Assembly: GCA_002221725.1 (NCBI GenBank)
Contig: NJFT01000182.1
Span: 1-64,000, forward strand
Reading direction: 5' to 3'
DNA: 64,000 nucleotides
Origin: Scedosporium boydii
Lineage: Eukaryota; Ascomycota; Sordariomycetes; Microascales; Microascaceae
A program made the position numbers and the translations under genes. Positions within the stretch are counted from its first letter, which is position 1. Each line of letters begins with the position of its first letter. The notes below the pieces were generated by a model. That model was not told the DNA's origin and searched no databases. It saw nothing but the letters and a program-made list of their open reading frames with translations. Shown in pieces: positions 1 to 13,100 of the stretch.

Positions 1-3000
1 AAAAAAAAAAAAAAAAAAATAGCCTGGAATAAAAAGAATCAACTTGAGGGGGAAAAGATTTTACTACGAAGTAGATTGAGTTTGTCTTCGAGAATACGAG
101 TCAGGGGCATTCAGCGAGAAGGATCAATCTGACTTGATTGCGCCGACTAGACACCCGTACATAGGGCTCGCCTGTCACAGCCTCAGTGTGCCACTTCGTC
201 GACTCCGATGCCCACTCTTATTCGGCGACCTGGCACTTAAACATGGCAGACGGGAACGGCCTCCTAAACCTCCACTACTTCGTCGCGAATGGGGCTGGTT
301 TTCCTCGGTTTGTTCGTCATGGGGCTGGCCCCCATCGAAGCCACCGGGAGTCATTTTATCCGTTCAGGAACCGCCGAGTCCAAGGCCAAATGCCGGGACC
401 AGGTGCATTAACGGTCCCAGGATCGTATGCACCAGCGTTCATTCCCGGCGGGCAGCTAAAGGGGTGGGTATGGGGTTGCAGAGCTCCACGACTCCGTATT
501 ACTGACTCCTTGTCGTTTATTACACTAGGCGCGATATCAGGTGAAGAGTCGGGTGCCCATCAACGAATATTGACGCAAGATACTGGGGTGCCCAGCGTCA
601 CCGCGGCGGATAGAAAATCTAGCGCCAACGCCACTTGCTGATCGTCCGCGATGCTGCCGACAGAGCGCCAGGGGCTGGGGCATGCTAGTCGTCGAGCAAG
701 GCCGGGGAGGAAACGGGTGGGAGACCGGGGTGGTGATGCGGGAGAGGGTGGGTACATCAAAATGGTACAATTGTAATGGACACGTTGGGGGACATGAGTA
801 CGAAGTAATGACAGGCTGTGGAGGAGGGCACTTGCTCCAGTAAAATTGCCAGTTTACTTGCTGGGACTGGCCAGACCACTTGGAGCATGCCATAGTTGCG
901 GCACTAAATATTCCACACCTTTGGAGTGGCTCCAGCCTAAAAGACAGGGGATAGATAATGTCTTCGGGCCGTTCTTCAGGTGAGTCAAAGGTGCAGGGCA
1001 CGAGAATAATTAAGAAAGAGAGACGAAGAAAACGAATTAAGACATCGTGTGGCTCTCACTCGAGTAGCTTCGTTCGTTCATTAGGCCCACGTTGCTGGGA
1101 TGAACGCTGCTTGGAATGTCTCGAGGCTCGGTGTTTGACAGCACCTCATGTGTGCCACTGATGGCACCGACTCCCCCAGGGGCCCGCTCTCGGCACACAC
1201 ATGGGATTGCCCAACTATTTTCTCGGAGCGACGTCTGATGGTGATGCTCGACCCATACCCATACGAAGTACTGAAGAGAAAAATAACAAAGTAAAAGAAA
1301 TCAGATCGTTCACCTAGTGACGCACCCGTCCACCAATGGCCCAACGCTATACCTCGGTGGCAGGCGCGTTTGAATGCAAGGAGCAAGCTCGCAGGGTCGA
1401 GGAGGGTGACAACATACTATCCCCTTGGGTGTATTTTTGTCCTGGTAGCGCGTCAGTCCTAGCCATTGACGCGAATGCCCAAACGTCGGCCCGTCTATTG
1501 TTCGTCTTCGACAATCGTAGAACTTTGTTCATCACTGAATCCCTCAACCACACCAAGCGGTTTTTCCTTGTCCGACTAGTACGGCGTATGTATTTCGACC
1601 GAGACATTCGCCCCATCCTCTTCCAAGTCGTAGACGAAGACGAGCATGCCCATGTAAACCCCCAGAAAGGGTTCGGAAGAAAGGATGGTGGGACTCGGAA
1701 AAGCAATGACGTTCAAGACAACATTGAAGCCAGCGCACTGGATCACCTCTGACAGGCCGGATCCTAGGTGTTTGAGGAGTCCGCTGTCGCATTGGCACAG
1801 CTCAGAGCGGGCCAGCGGTGCCTCTGACGTAACTGCCTAAAAGCCCCAGCTTGGGCCATGGACCCTGAAAAGGGAAAAAGTACGAATTACCTCGTAGAGC
1901 TGAAGGAGCGAATGGTGTCGCTGAAAATTTCTGGGAGTGAAATATTGCGCGAAGTTGTCTAACCCAGCTTTGGCTAAGCGGTACGAGACGAACGAGAGAG
2001 GAAAAAACGGTCGGTTCAAATTGACTTCGACACGACCTCGACTTGTGTACTCGACACTCACCTGACACAATCTTCTTGACGGTTATCGAGTCTTCCAGAC
2101 CAAAGAGTTGGAGAAAAAGAAAACTGGGGCAAGAACGGCGAGGAGATTTGGACCATAATAACCGGTGGCTTGTTTTCGCAACCTTATCGCCGTGAACGAG
2201 ATATGCTTAGGAAGAGGTAATAAGTGATTCACAATGGTAGATGTCATCATCCTTCGTACAAGTATTGATGCATCGACGAAGCGCACTGTCTCTTCCTCCT
2301 ACCTCGTGCACTCCAATGGTCCTTCTTCACACGTCAAGGCCATGCCGATTTTCACATGGCAGCGCTGAGAGAGCGGGTCCCTGAGTTGAGGAATCGTAAA
2401 TTTCTTCCCCTCACCTTCCTCTTTTTTTCTGGATGACATTCACAAACTTTTGTCTCGGGGCGTTGGTATAATACAATAGTCTACATCATAGGCGGTCTCT
2501 TCGGCCAGATAGACACACAAACTCCATGACAAGGCACATCAATTGATATTCCAATTGTCATACTTGTACACAAGTGGGAAGGAAAATAGTCTAATCGGAG
2601 GGGACCTGGCGATCCATCGATCTCGGAACTCCTGACAGGACCGACCGCTTGAGAGACGCAGGGAAGCAGGCCATCTTCTCTTGGCTGGCCTCCGGGTTTG
2701 CTTCTTCCCCACATTCCCTCAGGAAGACCATCCGCAAACGCATGCACTTGGTTCGCCAGGTTGTCAGGTCAGAATCCCAACTCGGAAGAACAGACCACGG
2801 GAAGTTGCGATGACAGGGAGTTCTCGGCGATAAAGAACGCCACCTGGAAAAAAAAAAAAAAAGCTTGCTCGCGTCCCTATACGCAGGTAGTGTAAGCCAA
2901 GGCGACGCTGATTGCCGCGGTCTGCAGCAAGTTCCCGTGGTCGCACTTTCGAACACTCCGCACAACAGCTGATCGAATCAACAAGAAGTCTGCGCGAACC

Positions 3001-5911
3001 AGTGCTAGTACCAGTTAGGGAAAATTCACATTAACCTCACCACTCGATAAGTTCTCGTCAGGGAAATCAATTCAGACCAATTCTTCGTCCATTCGTTAGC
3101 CTTGAAAGATGTTGACACCTTCACAGGGATCAAGACCTCGGTCCCTGCATTCGGAGCCCACTCATACTTCGTAGCACACATCCTCCATCTCATCGTAAAA
3201 GAAGCAGATGACCTGACTAGGATCGTTCCCTTACCATCTCTGGTGATGCTATGTCTCCCTGAAGGCCGGATTTTTTTTTTTTTTTTTCTCTTCTGAAGTA
3301 ATACCGAGAACATGTCCCGCCACAAATTATCGCCTTCCACCCACTAGCTCGTTCTCTGCCTCACCTACGAGAGACGGACCTGGAACCTTGAGGCCATCAC
3401 GTCGAATGACATCAATTGATCAAGCTTTTCGCCCCTCGCGTACCAAGTGACTGTTGTCACGCAAGTGAAGCAATGGACGATAAGATGCAACAAAACGCAA
3501 GACCGGATGGTCTACGCTGGTCACCCTGGATGTGTTGGGTGCCCCATCTTGATTCTGTCACTTATGAGAGAATCTTGCTCTCACGACCGTGCCATTTCAA
3601 GGCCTGTTTCGTCCAATATGAGGGCTGTGATCCACTTAGAGCAACCGTATAAAGAAGTGTTGCTGATATCATGCGTACTGTGCAAACACGATAGGTATGG
3701 AAGATTACGTAGATTATAGTTGTCAGGGTGAGTACATAACTCTTGGGACAGTCCTTCACAGGCCGTCTCGTACGCTGGCCTGGCGTAGTGTACTTCTTAC
3801 TCCACAGCATCAATCAATCAATGTTCGTTGGAGCGAGGGAATCCAGTTGGGTCTGGCGCAGGGCGGATGGCCACCAGGGTAGTAACAAGGTACCAGTCCG
3901 AGTTTGGGTACGAAGGTACTTGGTGCTTCAACGATAATTGGGTCGTCAGAGTATACGGAATGTAATATATACCCACCTATTTCGCGATTTTATGTATAAG
4001 ATATAGGTATTCTGTACTCTACTGGCAGTATTTCAAAAAAGCCCTGGCTGAACCGCTCCTCCCCACCCCACCCACACCCTGGATTCGGTAAACACACCCC
4101 TCTAGGGTCCTTGTAGACACACCCTCCTTCTCGTCCAAGAGATATACAGTATACATTAGCTACCGTGCTGTACTTCGTACAATTATGCTTTAACCGTATC
4201 ACATCCAGGTCTAGTCCATGTTCCCTGGCCTGGGGATCCATCCTGAGAAGTCTCCGGTCTCCCCTAGGTCTAATGATGCATCCACCAGTGAGTAATCGCC
4301 TGTACATACCTACTTCTCCAAGTAGGTGTACGTACAGAGAGGGAGAACCGCAGAAGAAACCAGACGAGCGATGGGTAGAGTTCTGGGTTAGCTCAACTCC
4401 AACTTTCTCACCCCCCTGCCCCATGTTACTGGTGTTGTGGGTGCGCCTGTCGAGTCGACATCATCTGTCGTCAAGAGCCATACCAGACCCTATCCTTCTT
4501 GTAGTGTAAAAAGGCTTTCTTCTGCTCCCATTCCTCTCCTCAAGTGTATCTGAAAACCATCACTCATACAACGAGGTCTGCGTACTGGCTTATATATCGA
4601 TTGGTTATTGCTAGTCTATAACACTTTAGCGACCTATTCGGATCATACCTCTCCTTCCCTTCTTGGTCCATCTCTTGTCTTGAGATCTTACGCTTCAATC
4701 CATGCTCATAAACCCCTGAGTCGACCAGGATATCAACTACAAGGCGCCGGCAGGCGAGCTGAGCTGGATTATCCTCCTCTCTTACCTCATCACGAAACAC
4801 CATCGATCGGAACCCGCAGTAGCTCGGAAGCAGTGCATCCAGATCGACATTGACGAAAGCGGTATTGAGCTCTCCACGATCACTGCCCTCCTCTCGACGA
4901 CAACATTTCGAGTATTAGGTTGATCGCAAAGGCTGTCAGCAAAGATTCTCGATAGATCTCGCGTGCTGATCCCTGACCCTTGCACAACCGCCTCTGGGTT
5001 TTCCCCCATCTCACCACTCATCTACCGAGTAGTGCCGGACCCATCTCCCGCCCACTCGGCCGTCCTCAGCTGGTCCCGGATCGGTGACCACCCTCTTCAC
5101 CTCAAAAAGTACAATTGTACCCTAATAACTTACATACCACTCTCCATTCTGCTTACTACCCTCTCTTACCCTGCCCACTTCCCACTTTCCCCATCGTCTA
5201 CTCCATACAATTGTACCCATATCCACCTCGAGTCGGGACTATTACTACCTGCCATCCCCAACCCGACCAAACTGAATCACATCTCTTTTCAAAGGGACAT
5301 TGTCTGTTGGTCTCTATTCTCTTGGAGAAAAAGCCAAACCCATTGAGCACACGATCCTCAATTTCAATCTCTTGATTCTTCTTGTTCTTGTTGCTTGACG
5401 CCCTCTACTTTCCAGTAAGAGACGAACACCCCCTCCAGGGAAAAAAGGGAGAAAAAAGAGAGAAAGACAACAGGCTCTTCTACTTAAGAAGGGGCAGAAG
5501 CAGAATCACATTTCTAGAGACAGCATTGAGCTTTCTTCAACTCGCATGCAGCCAACCTGCAGCATCAACCACTGACAAGAGACATCCTGCTCACCCTCTA
5601 ATCACTGGTACCCAACTACTTCTTACAAAAGTAGTGGGCAGGCCTGGCAGTGCTTCCCACTCCCTGACACCTCCCAAGCGACATTTAAAGACACAACCTG
5701 TCCCGCCCCCTGTTTCTCAAACACATCTAGCGACCCACTTCTCACCAAACACACACTTATATATCTAAGTGCCGCCGCCTTGGCTATATCACCTTGCCAG
5801 AAACATACTCCTTCCAACTCTCACTCACAACATCCTTGGCTCATACTTCGAATAGAGACACACATAGTTGAACCAAAGGACGCAGACCTGGACCATATAC
5901 AGCCGCCCACC
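1..5911. other. Gene-free region upstream of the FlbC-like gene
   Basis: No reading frame here has a recognisable domain or a convincing splice structure. It holds a poly-A run at the left edge, poly-A near 2848-2863 and poly-T near 3271-3286. Five exact copies of the TACTTCGTA/TACGAAGTA word lie at 65, 799, 1262, 3165 and 4171. Copies of TACAATTGTA lie at 766, 5110 and 5206, and copies of ATCAATTGAT at 2538 and 3411. The last kilobase (about 4950-5911) is C+T-rich on the + strand, which is typical of a fungal promoter and 5' leader, so I take it as the control region of the downstream gene. Confidence 0.6.
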
Positions 5912-7186
5912 ATGACGCTCACACTCGACACAAACCAGCGCTACGGGCCGCTCAACTTCGATCCTTCATACCCTTCCTCGGCTTCACCACCACAGTTCTC
6001 AGACCCGTGGTCTTCTACACCGGCCCCCAGCGTTGGGAACAGCATCTATGCCAGCAACAACCACAGCGCGCATCATCATCATCAAACCCTAAACCCCGGA
6101 ATGGGTATGAACTGCATGTCTAGGCATCACAATGCGAGGACGAGTACAAGTAGTGTATCTTCGTCCGCCTCATATGCATCGATGCCAGTGCCAGCCACAT
6201 CAGCAGGTAAATATCCAGACCCTCTGAAAGCCGCACTCATGCATCCGGTTGTAATACTTACTCAATGCTTCTAGCGCAAGATCTACTAGGGCTAAATCGA
6301 CTTCCCAATGTCACCACTGCTCAGTACGGAGAGCCTTCTTACGCTTCTTCGTCTCCAGTCCATGCGCACTATCCGGCTCCGACTTCGCCTTACGATAACC
6401 TAGCTTATACGCAAAACCCCATCCGGCCACCTTTCACACTACCACCGGCACCTGACGCCAGGAGATTCTCTCAACCGTTAGTACTCCCCACGACTCGTGA
6501 CCTTGCCAGTAAGGCTCGCGGACTGACACCTCTCGCTAGCGCCCTACAACATCACGACAGGCGTGGATATCCTGACGCCATGGACGCTGGCCACGGTCTT
6601 CTTTCCATGAGCCAGGAGACCCCGAGGAACATCTATGCTCCCCGGGCTCAGCGAGGGTCGGCAGATTCGTACGGATTCCCTCCCACGACGCACTCGACGA
6701 ATTCATCCATCTCCTCGACCAGCAACTTCAGCACCTATCGAGAGTCCTCTCTCAGTGACTACTCGGCAATGGGCTCAGACATGGATCTTTCAAGGACTCG
6801 CGCGTTGCCGCGACCACAGAACCTGATGACCAGCCAAGTACCGCCTGCGCCCCAGTCACTGATGAGCCAGTTCAGTTCCAAGGTCTCATCGAGCACGCAG
6901 AAGAAGCACAAGTGCAAGGTGTGCGACAAGCGATTCACTCGACCCAGTTCTCTACAAACGCACATGTACAGCCATACGGGTGAAAAGCGTAAGCTCTCTT
7001 TTACTCATCAAGTCTGTCCGGTGGAATACGTTTAGCTAACATTGGGTTTCATCAACAGCGTACGCCTGCGAAGTTGAAGGTTGCGGAAAGCACTTTTCGG
7101 TTGTCTCGAATCTCCGCAGACATCAAAAAGTACACAAAGGCGAGGCTCGCTCGGAAACTGGGTCCGAAGAACACCAGTCTGAGTGA
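5912..7186 (+). CDS. flbC: C2H2 zinc-finger transcription factor, FlbC-like
   Basis: Predicted exons are 5912-6206, 6275-6988 and 7059-7186, giving 378 aa. The 68- and 70-nt introns have GTAAAT and GTAAGC donors, and the second has a GCTAAC branch site. The start has a strong context (CCACCATG). Residues 1-300 are low-complexity Ser/Pro/His-rich. Two zinc fingers sit at the extreme C-terminus: Cys312/Cys315/His328/His332 (C-x2-C) and Cys340/Cys345/His358/His362 (C-x4-C), joined by a TGEKP linker that intron 2 interrupts. Length, two C-terminal fingers and a disordered N-terminus match FlbC, the Aspergillus activator of conidiation (known family). It should act as a nuclear DNA-binding regulator. 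The zinc-finger call is secure; the FlbC assignment rests on architecture and could be a related two-finger factor. Wide gene-free flanks fit a heavily regulated developmental gene. Confidence 0.78.
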
Positions 7187-10100
7187 AGACTCGCTTCCAA
7201 GTTGGTGTGGTTGCTTGAGCACGATGCCATGAAGCTCTTAGGTCTAGCTAGACCTCTAAGAGTAACGCAATCGCAAGAAAATCTTACACAAACACAACTG
7301 GCGTGGATAATGGGGACGAAAAGTGTCAATAATTCCGAACTGTTATGATCGCAAGGCGTACATGGAACGGTGGCAATGATTCACGGGCGTTTGGCGAATT
7401 ATGAGACGGGCTGGTCTGGCATCCAAAGAATGACGGGCCCGGGTCCTCCCCGGTGTTTAATTTCTCTTCTTTTCTTCCTCATCACACCTCATTCCGTTAC
7501 AAGTCCAGTCCTCTGGCGACTCGGAGAATAGGGCGGCAGCACGGCGGCAAGCAAGCCACAGCGAGTTCCTCTGGAAGAAGCAGGCCAGATGTCCAAGGCG
7601 AGTTGACTTTCGCCTTGGCGGGAGCAGCACCGTCATCGAATACTGTCCCAGCTATCTACTTACCATTGGTCTCTCGCAGGCCATCCGGTGGGAGTGATGA
7701 GGGACAAGTGCTTCCTGGCCACATCAGATGGTGTGCTCTCCCGCCTCACGCAAAGATCTATACAGGGGCATACAGGGGCACAAGTTGTATGCCACCGCAG
7801 ATCATAGGCCAAAAAGTCCTTTCTCTTTGCGTAAGGGTTTCGCGAGATTTCGAAGTCTATCGATTCACTATTTTTGTTTTCACATACCGGCACTCTTTAT
7901 GAACGAAGGGCACTACTCGGGAATATCAATGGATCTTGGGATTTCTTATGGTGTTTTCGGATCCATTTTTTGGTCTTTTCCTACGTGGACTGGATAGTTC
8001 TCGGACAAGAGTTGGCGAAAACTGGATATGACCAGCATTGTACTATATTCTTAGCGTCAGCGAGTCAGCTAAGGTTGTATGTTTATGCGGCCACGCGTGT
8101 CATGAACCCCCATCCGTCTGATGGTTTTTTTTCGACACGGTTTTCGGGTGACTCGCCCCGGGCGAGAAGCCTCAGAAAACAAGCCAGTGTGCTCCGGAGA
8201 GCGGGGCCAGTCGAGAACCAATCCGAGTGCGCAGGCTAGGCCGTGGAAAGTGGCGGCTGCAGAAGCAGGGCGGTCCTCAATGCCTCCTAGTGGATGGGGA
8301 GGGTGGGTGCAATTAATGATGTGTGTGAGTGAGTGGATGGCACGGGAGAGGAGCCAAAGTTGCCCTTCAGGAAGGGATGTTTGATTTACGTACATTATGT
8401 TAATGGGGTGTGGGACCCGAGGTTTATAGATGGAAATGGAATTTAGACTTAATAAATAATAAATTATAGCCAGCCTTCGAGAATTCTTTGCGCCGAAGCG
8501 AGAAACGGTTTGGTATTGTGAAGTGATGAACGTGGAAGTCGTCGTGGAATCGGTATTAAGTGACGTGGGACTCCTACTGATTTACACGTTGAATGGATCC
8601 ATTGTCCTAAGGTAGTCCTACCAATTGTGGTGACTGCTTGATGTCCCCATAGGCCCTCTGGTCTGGCCCAGTTCAAGAATTCCCGCCAGGCCCAGCGCGG
8701 CCAATTGATCAATTGATAATATCACACTCTCTTAGAGCCAAGGGAGAGGGGAAGGGAGACCACACACAGAGCCCCGGCCCCTATCCCTCAGCACACATTC
8801 CCTTTCCGACTACGCTCACAAGCACTCGCAAGTCTTGAAATCCAGCCTACCTGGGTAGACTTTCAATTCTATTTTAGACCTAAATGGTGGTCAGAGGACA
8901 TAAACCCGAGAGAGAGGGGGTGGACCGTTTGTGGGGTGTGGTTGTTAACGCGCTGGCGCGGGCGCGCAGAAAGGATCTTTTGTTATGCCTGCTTTGGGAA
9001 GGGTTAGACGCCAAGCGGTGAGGGAAGCCAGGCCAGCCAGTCCATTCCCTCCCTGCTGGTGTCATGTATACTTCGGACAAAACAGCCAGTCAGTGATGGG
9101 ACTGTGTAGGCTTTCACCTCCGTTTGCTTGTTTGCTTGTTTCGCGCGGTACCATCGATGATCGTCGGACTTGTCGAGTTCATCGAAAGTTTTCGAATGTC
9201 CCCATAGATCAATGTCGACTTGACACCCACTAACTAGCATGTTGGCAACCACAATTCGTGGTCTTCGCTCGATATCCATCCGCCTTAGCGAGAGCTCCGA
9301 AATGCTACCCAAAAGAGGGGTTGCGCCTTCTTTAGGCCTGATACAGCATTTGCCAGACCAGGATTTCTACTTCCGAGGTTGATTGTTTTTGGTCACATTG
9401 GTTTATCCCTTTTCCCTTGAATCGCTCGCCTTCTTTTTGGCTTCTCGAAGGTGGGTGGTGGGGGCAAATGAGGAGGAAGAAAGGTCACAATTACGACACT
9501 GAATTGTACATGTGAGATGGAGGAGATGGAGGAGGAGTGGGGTGAAGTTGCATCTTGTTAACAATCTCAAGACAAGGCAAGACTGTACACAAACAACGCA
9601 AGGTAATTGATGCGAGTTTGTCGAGAACCCTCTATAATTATGCCAAATTGGATTTTATTGAGCTCCTCTAGCATTTTTCTTCTCTTTTCTTTTCTTTTTT
9701 TTTTTTTTTTTTTGCTTTCCTTCTAGAAAAACGGAGTGAGTGGAAAGGGGTCGGCAAGGGGGCGTCCAAATGTTGGACAGCAAAATTGCAACCTCCCATT
9801 CTGCAGGCGCTTAACAGACGTCAGAAAATTTTCAATTTCTTTCCTTTCTCTCCTTCTCTTGCCCTTTTCAACTGGCTAAATTTGCGCCTACTTGCAGGCG
9901 TGTACCTCTTAATCTACGGCTGTGAAAATTTAAGACTCCTCTCCGTCAATGGGTCATTCTTGATTCCCTGACCCTGCTGCTCGTTCTTGTCCCACTCTTT
10001 CGAAGCTACTCCTCTCGTTTGTGAGGCGAGCTATATTACTTCGTAGTATCAGAGGTGTACGGCTCGCGAGTGCGGACTCCGTCTGGAGTCAACAGAATCT

Positions 10101-13100
10101 TCCCCCACGAGGAATGGTACCCTATAACATTACGACGTGGTTCTCAGCCTAGCAGACGGCACAAAGTCCTGGGACTTGCGTTTCAGAGTTATTAGGCGTC
10201 GCTGGAGAACTTGAAAGTGACAGCTTGGATGTGGGCTGGAGTCGCAATGGACTGAGGCGGAGCCTGGGTCATACCCAAAGAAATGCTACAGAACGCTGAA
10301 CCACGAGGCGCTGTCGATCCCTTCCCAGAACAGAGAGAAAGAGGGAGGAGGCAGAGTAAACCTCCGGCGGCGGCTGGTAAAGACAGTGGGTGGGTGCCGC
10401 TAAGAGGACTGTAATGTCAATGATCCAGCTTGTTTTTTTCCTCTTTGACATACTAATTTGACAAGCAATGCTACATGGCTGCGGCGACACCGAGCGAGCG
10501 AGAGCCTCGATTCCTTTCTCCTGCTATATTTTTCCCCCCTTCAAAAGTGAGCCTGAGGCGTAGTACGATTGTGAGAACCTGACGCTCCGGGTATTGAGAA
10601 GTGGTTCTTGATACCGTCCATGCGCTAAACTCCAATTCTCTACAAAGTATAATTTGGGGACCTGCGTTGACTCCAAGCAGCAATTGGTCAACGAATGAAG
10701 TAGTGTACGGTATGAGGCACTCCTCAATCCTGATCAATCAATCCATTGTCCCTGTTTCCTTAAGCTCTATTGATCAATTGGTTCCTAATGTCCGAGATTA
10801 TATTTGATATAATTAGTACATTAGCTCTCTGGGGAGGTGCTCATTCCTTTTTTCTTCTTTTTTTGCGTCGCCACTGCCCCAGATTCCAAATATCCAAGGT
10901 ACTTCGTAAAATGACGTAACCTGTACTGAGGTATTGTCCTTTTTCTCCGTCCGAAGGAAAGTGCGCCAAAGAACGGACATTGGAAAGGAAGACATGCGGG
11001 TAGGCAAGCCGGGACGGGCTCCAGTGCTCCCCTTGGTTCCCTTGGAAAAAACCCCCGGACCATGGACAAACCATGCAGTAGAGCCGTTTCAGAAGGGTGG
11101 TACCGTGTGGCGCAGGCCTTACCGGTGGGTGGGAACGGGCTCTGGATGGAACATTGAAAGCTTCAAGACTGGTTCTGAAGGCTTTGGGTTTTTGACTGGC
11201 GGCCTGGTTTCTCGTTTTCCTCGTGGGGCACGACAACGGTCACGGAGACTCAATCCCCGACGGAAGTGCCAGATGGACCATATCCTTCGTAGTACCTGTG
11301 TATCAGCTGCCACGATGCAAACGTTGAGCCGGAGTAGTTACTTCGTTCTCCGTCCGGAAACCTGCATTTTCCAAGGCCAGAGCCACGGAATGTTGAACAC
11401 GCACACGGATCTAGTTTTCGTTGTTTTTTTTTTTTTACACAGAGGCGTTGAATCTCCCCTTCAGTGGGCCCTCGTGGCATCGGTCATGCTTGGTCCACGC
11501 CGCCAGCGAGCTAGTTCGTTCCTCTTTGAACCGAGGTGCCATGTGCTTTTTGGTGCAATCCCATTTTGAATTACGCAGTGAGCTTGCAGCACAGGATCCT
11601 GAATTGACAAATAAAAGTACTCGTGCCTGCTTCGTCAACTTACGTCGGACAATGGTGTCGGATGCGCCCAGGCATCGAGGCTATGTCAATGATGTCTGTT
11701 TGTCCTGTCCCTGCTGGTTGATCGTCTCTGTATTCATCCCTTGCGGTTTAGTGTAAATTGTATCACTCCCAACTCAATATGACCTTAAATCAGATGAAAT
11801 GGCCTTAAGCTTAAAAAAGGAGGGAAAAGGATAAACCAACGCCTTACGCCACAATGCCAAGTACAAACTTGGCAATTCGTAACCGGGCGGACGTGGTGTC
11901 GACAAGAATAGAAATTGTGCGGGTGTTTCATACTCACTCGTCGGGCCACAACGCTGACGTGGGGAGGGCCAAAAGTTCGGCTGGTGGGTGAGGTTGACAT
12001 CAACCTGTTGCTCCTCTGAGGTTAACCATCAGCTGGACTGCCGAGACGTTCATCGGAGAGAAAAAGTCCCTATTATAATTTTATGCCGGACCCCTTATAA
12101 TAAATAATACGGCCAACCAAATCGGCCAGTCAGAAATATCAATGTCGACGTCTAAACTTCCTCGCATGTCACAGAACGAGTGGGGGAGACCGCATTAGAG
12201 ACCATGCGTAGAAACACCAAAAGCCCTCATCAACCAGGCTGCCCCTTTTCCGAGCATCGGTTTCTTATGCCGCCGTCTGGCCAAAAACTCCATCTTAACT
12301 CGCCATTCAAACGAAACACACGAACCGTAGATCTGACGGCGCGTTGGTTTTCCTGTTCATACACCCCCTTGAGGTTCAGTTTCCCGTATCGGGCTTGCAC
12401 ACTCTTCCAAATCCGGAGGCCACATGCTGATGAAACCTCCGATGCGTGGGTGCAGAACGTGCATATTTCATCACAGCAAAACCTATGAAGTAGACAGCTG
12501 TCGACCAAATAATGGTGGACGAAAGTGTCGACATAGAAAATCGTGTCTGTGGAGAGAAAGAAACGCTACACTGCGTGCCACGATCTAGTCAAATTGAAGC
12601 TCCGGATAGCAGTTGCATCATTCTCTGTGACCGGATCGCCACGCCGGGGTACTTGATCGAAAAGTAATCAATTAAAGGAGGAACATGAAGTACAATTGTA
12701 GCTTGAGCCGTCGTGCCTTCGCTTTCGGCAAGCTCAACTGGTCTCTTGGAATGGCCCGCTCTCCATGGTACTTCGAGCCGAGCTATTTTGTCTTGATACG
12801 TTCACCCAGAACTGCAGGCTATGATGCAAAGCTGACTAGCATATATATTGACCTCCTTGCGTCCTAAACCAGTACTTCGGTCCAGCAAAAGGGAGTACTT
12901 AGTATAACATCGGTTAAGAGTCGACACTAGTAGGAAATAAGTAAACCACTATAGCAATGAGAACTACAGGGCATCCATCCCCCTTCCTGGACTGCGAAGC
13001 GAGAGAGCCTCAAAGCCTTGGCTTGGGTCTTTTCCTGGTACCCGACACCTCCAAGGTACATGCACTAGATGAGCCATTGAGAAGGCTCTTATTTCCATAA

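Noticed and set aside
1336..1752. 138-codon frame with an ATG on the + strand
   Set aside because: No recognisable domain, overlapping open frames on the other strand and no promoter or splice context. Probably chance.
1581..1840. Minus-strand frame with a hydrophobic, protein-like stretch
   Set aside because: No ATG, bounded by stops, no splice partner found and no family recognised.
10934..11569. 211-codon + strand frame
   Set aside because: Runs through a poly-T tract and a TACTTCG-type word, and has no domain or conserved composition.
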